From the NCBI RefSeq assembly GCF_003950515.1, contig NZ_NGJS01000003.1, positions 62,001-126,000 on the forward strand: DNA of 64,000 bases. The letters are read 5' to 3'. Positions 63,846 to 64,000 of the stretch are shown piece after piece. Each line of letters starts with the position of its first letter. The stretch's first letter is position 1. The notes beneath the pieces are model-generated. The model did not search any database. It was not told the DNA's origin and saw only the letters and a list, made by a program, of their open reading frames with translations. Source of the stretch: Vagococcus vulneris (GTDB lineage Bacteria; Bacillota; Bacilli; Lactobacillales; Vagococcaceae). The translations under genes were made by a program, and so were the position numbers.

Positions 63846-64000
<155 letters not shown>

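Overview
The window is low-GC, AT-rich chromosomal DNA from a lactic-acid-type Firmicute. The best fit is Lactobacillales, family Enterococcaceae (Enterococcus- or Vagococcus-like), judged from RpoB and GuaA sequence, a type II-A CRISPR-Cas locus, PTS-based sugar uptake and many strong GGAGG-type ribosome binding sites. The genus cannot be fixed from the sequence alone.

Layout. 1-5.9 kb: housekeeping genes (exonuclease fragment, GNAT, tsaE, pta, ung, HAD phosphatase, LURP-one-like protein, CorA). 5.9-15.3 kb: Crp/Fnr regulator with a divergent MFS transporter and small coiled-coil protein, a candidate small RNA (about 8490-8618), deoR-deoC, a secreted-type endo/exonuclease/phosphatase protein, lipoate ligase, a duplicated-domain YdcZ transporter and a second Crp/Fnr regulator. 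15.7-22.9 kb: sppA-RDD-DUF4064, an unusual enolase directly behind a fluoride riboswitch, and the osmoprotectant ABC operon opuCABCD. 22.9-29.9 kb: complete type II-A CRISPR-Cas: tracrRNA on the minus strand, cas9-cas1-cas2-csn2, then an array of 11 perfect repeats followed by a decayed tail. 30-34 kb: decayed gene remnants, WYL regulator, ECF S-component and cysteine desulfidase. 34.3-40.9 kb: DeoR-type regulator and a divergent seven-gene L-ascorbate operon (ulaG, IIA, IIC, IIB, ulaD, ulaE, ulaF). 41.3-43.6 kb: POT peptide transporter and proline iminopeptidase, which fit together as peptide import and cleavage. 43.6-45.8 kb: a graveyard with a decayed gene, a LOG-family gene, an ECF S-component pseudogene and an internally deleted IS3-family element.

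45.9-55.6 kb is the accessory region. A stand-alone SIR2-domain protein lies beside a 13-bp att core (47340-47352). The same core recurs at 55632-55644 inside the 3' end of guaA. Between them is an 8.3-kb integrative mobilizable element with a TcpA/FtsK-type coupling ATPase, a Rep/relaxase, a DUF3173 excisionase-like protein, a tyrosine integrase and a KAP-type membrane NTPase as cargo. It has no type IV secretion genes, so it would need a helper element for transfer. Integrase-arm-like direct repeats on the SIR2 side of the left att suggest that an older element once occupied the same site, so SIR2 and KAP may be defence cargo acquired successively at the guaA hotspot. 55.6-64 kb: guaA, coaA, acyl-CoA thioesterase, SGNH hydrolase, methyltransferase, then rpoB behind a leader containing a strong intrinsic terminator, and the start of rpoC.

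The signals I rate most worth following are the fluoride-riboswitch-controlled divergent enolase, the SIR2 and KAP cargo at the guaA hotspot, the SpCas9-like CRISPR system with overlapping divergent tracr/cas promoters, the candidate C-rich small RNA, and the rpoB leader attenuator. All calls come from reading the sequence; no database search was possible.
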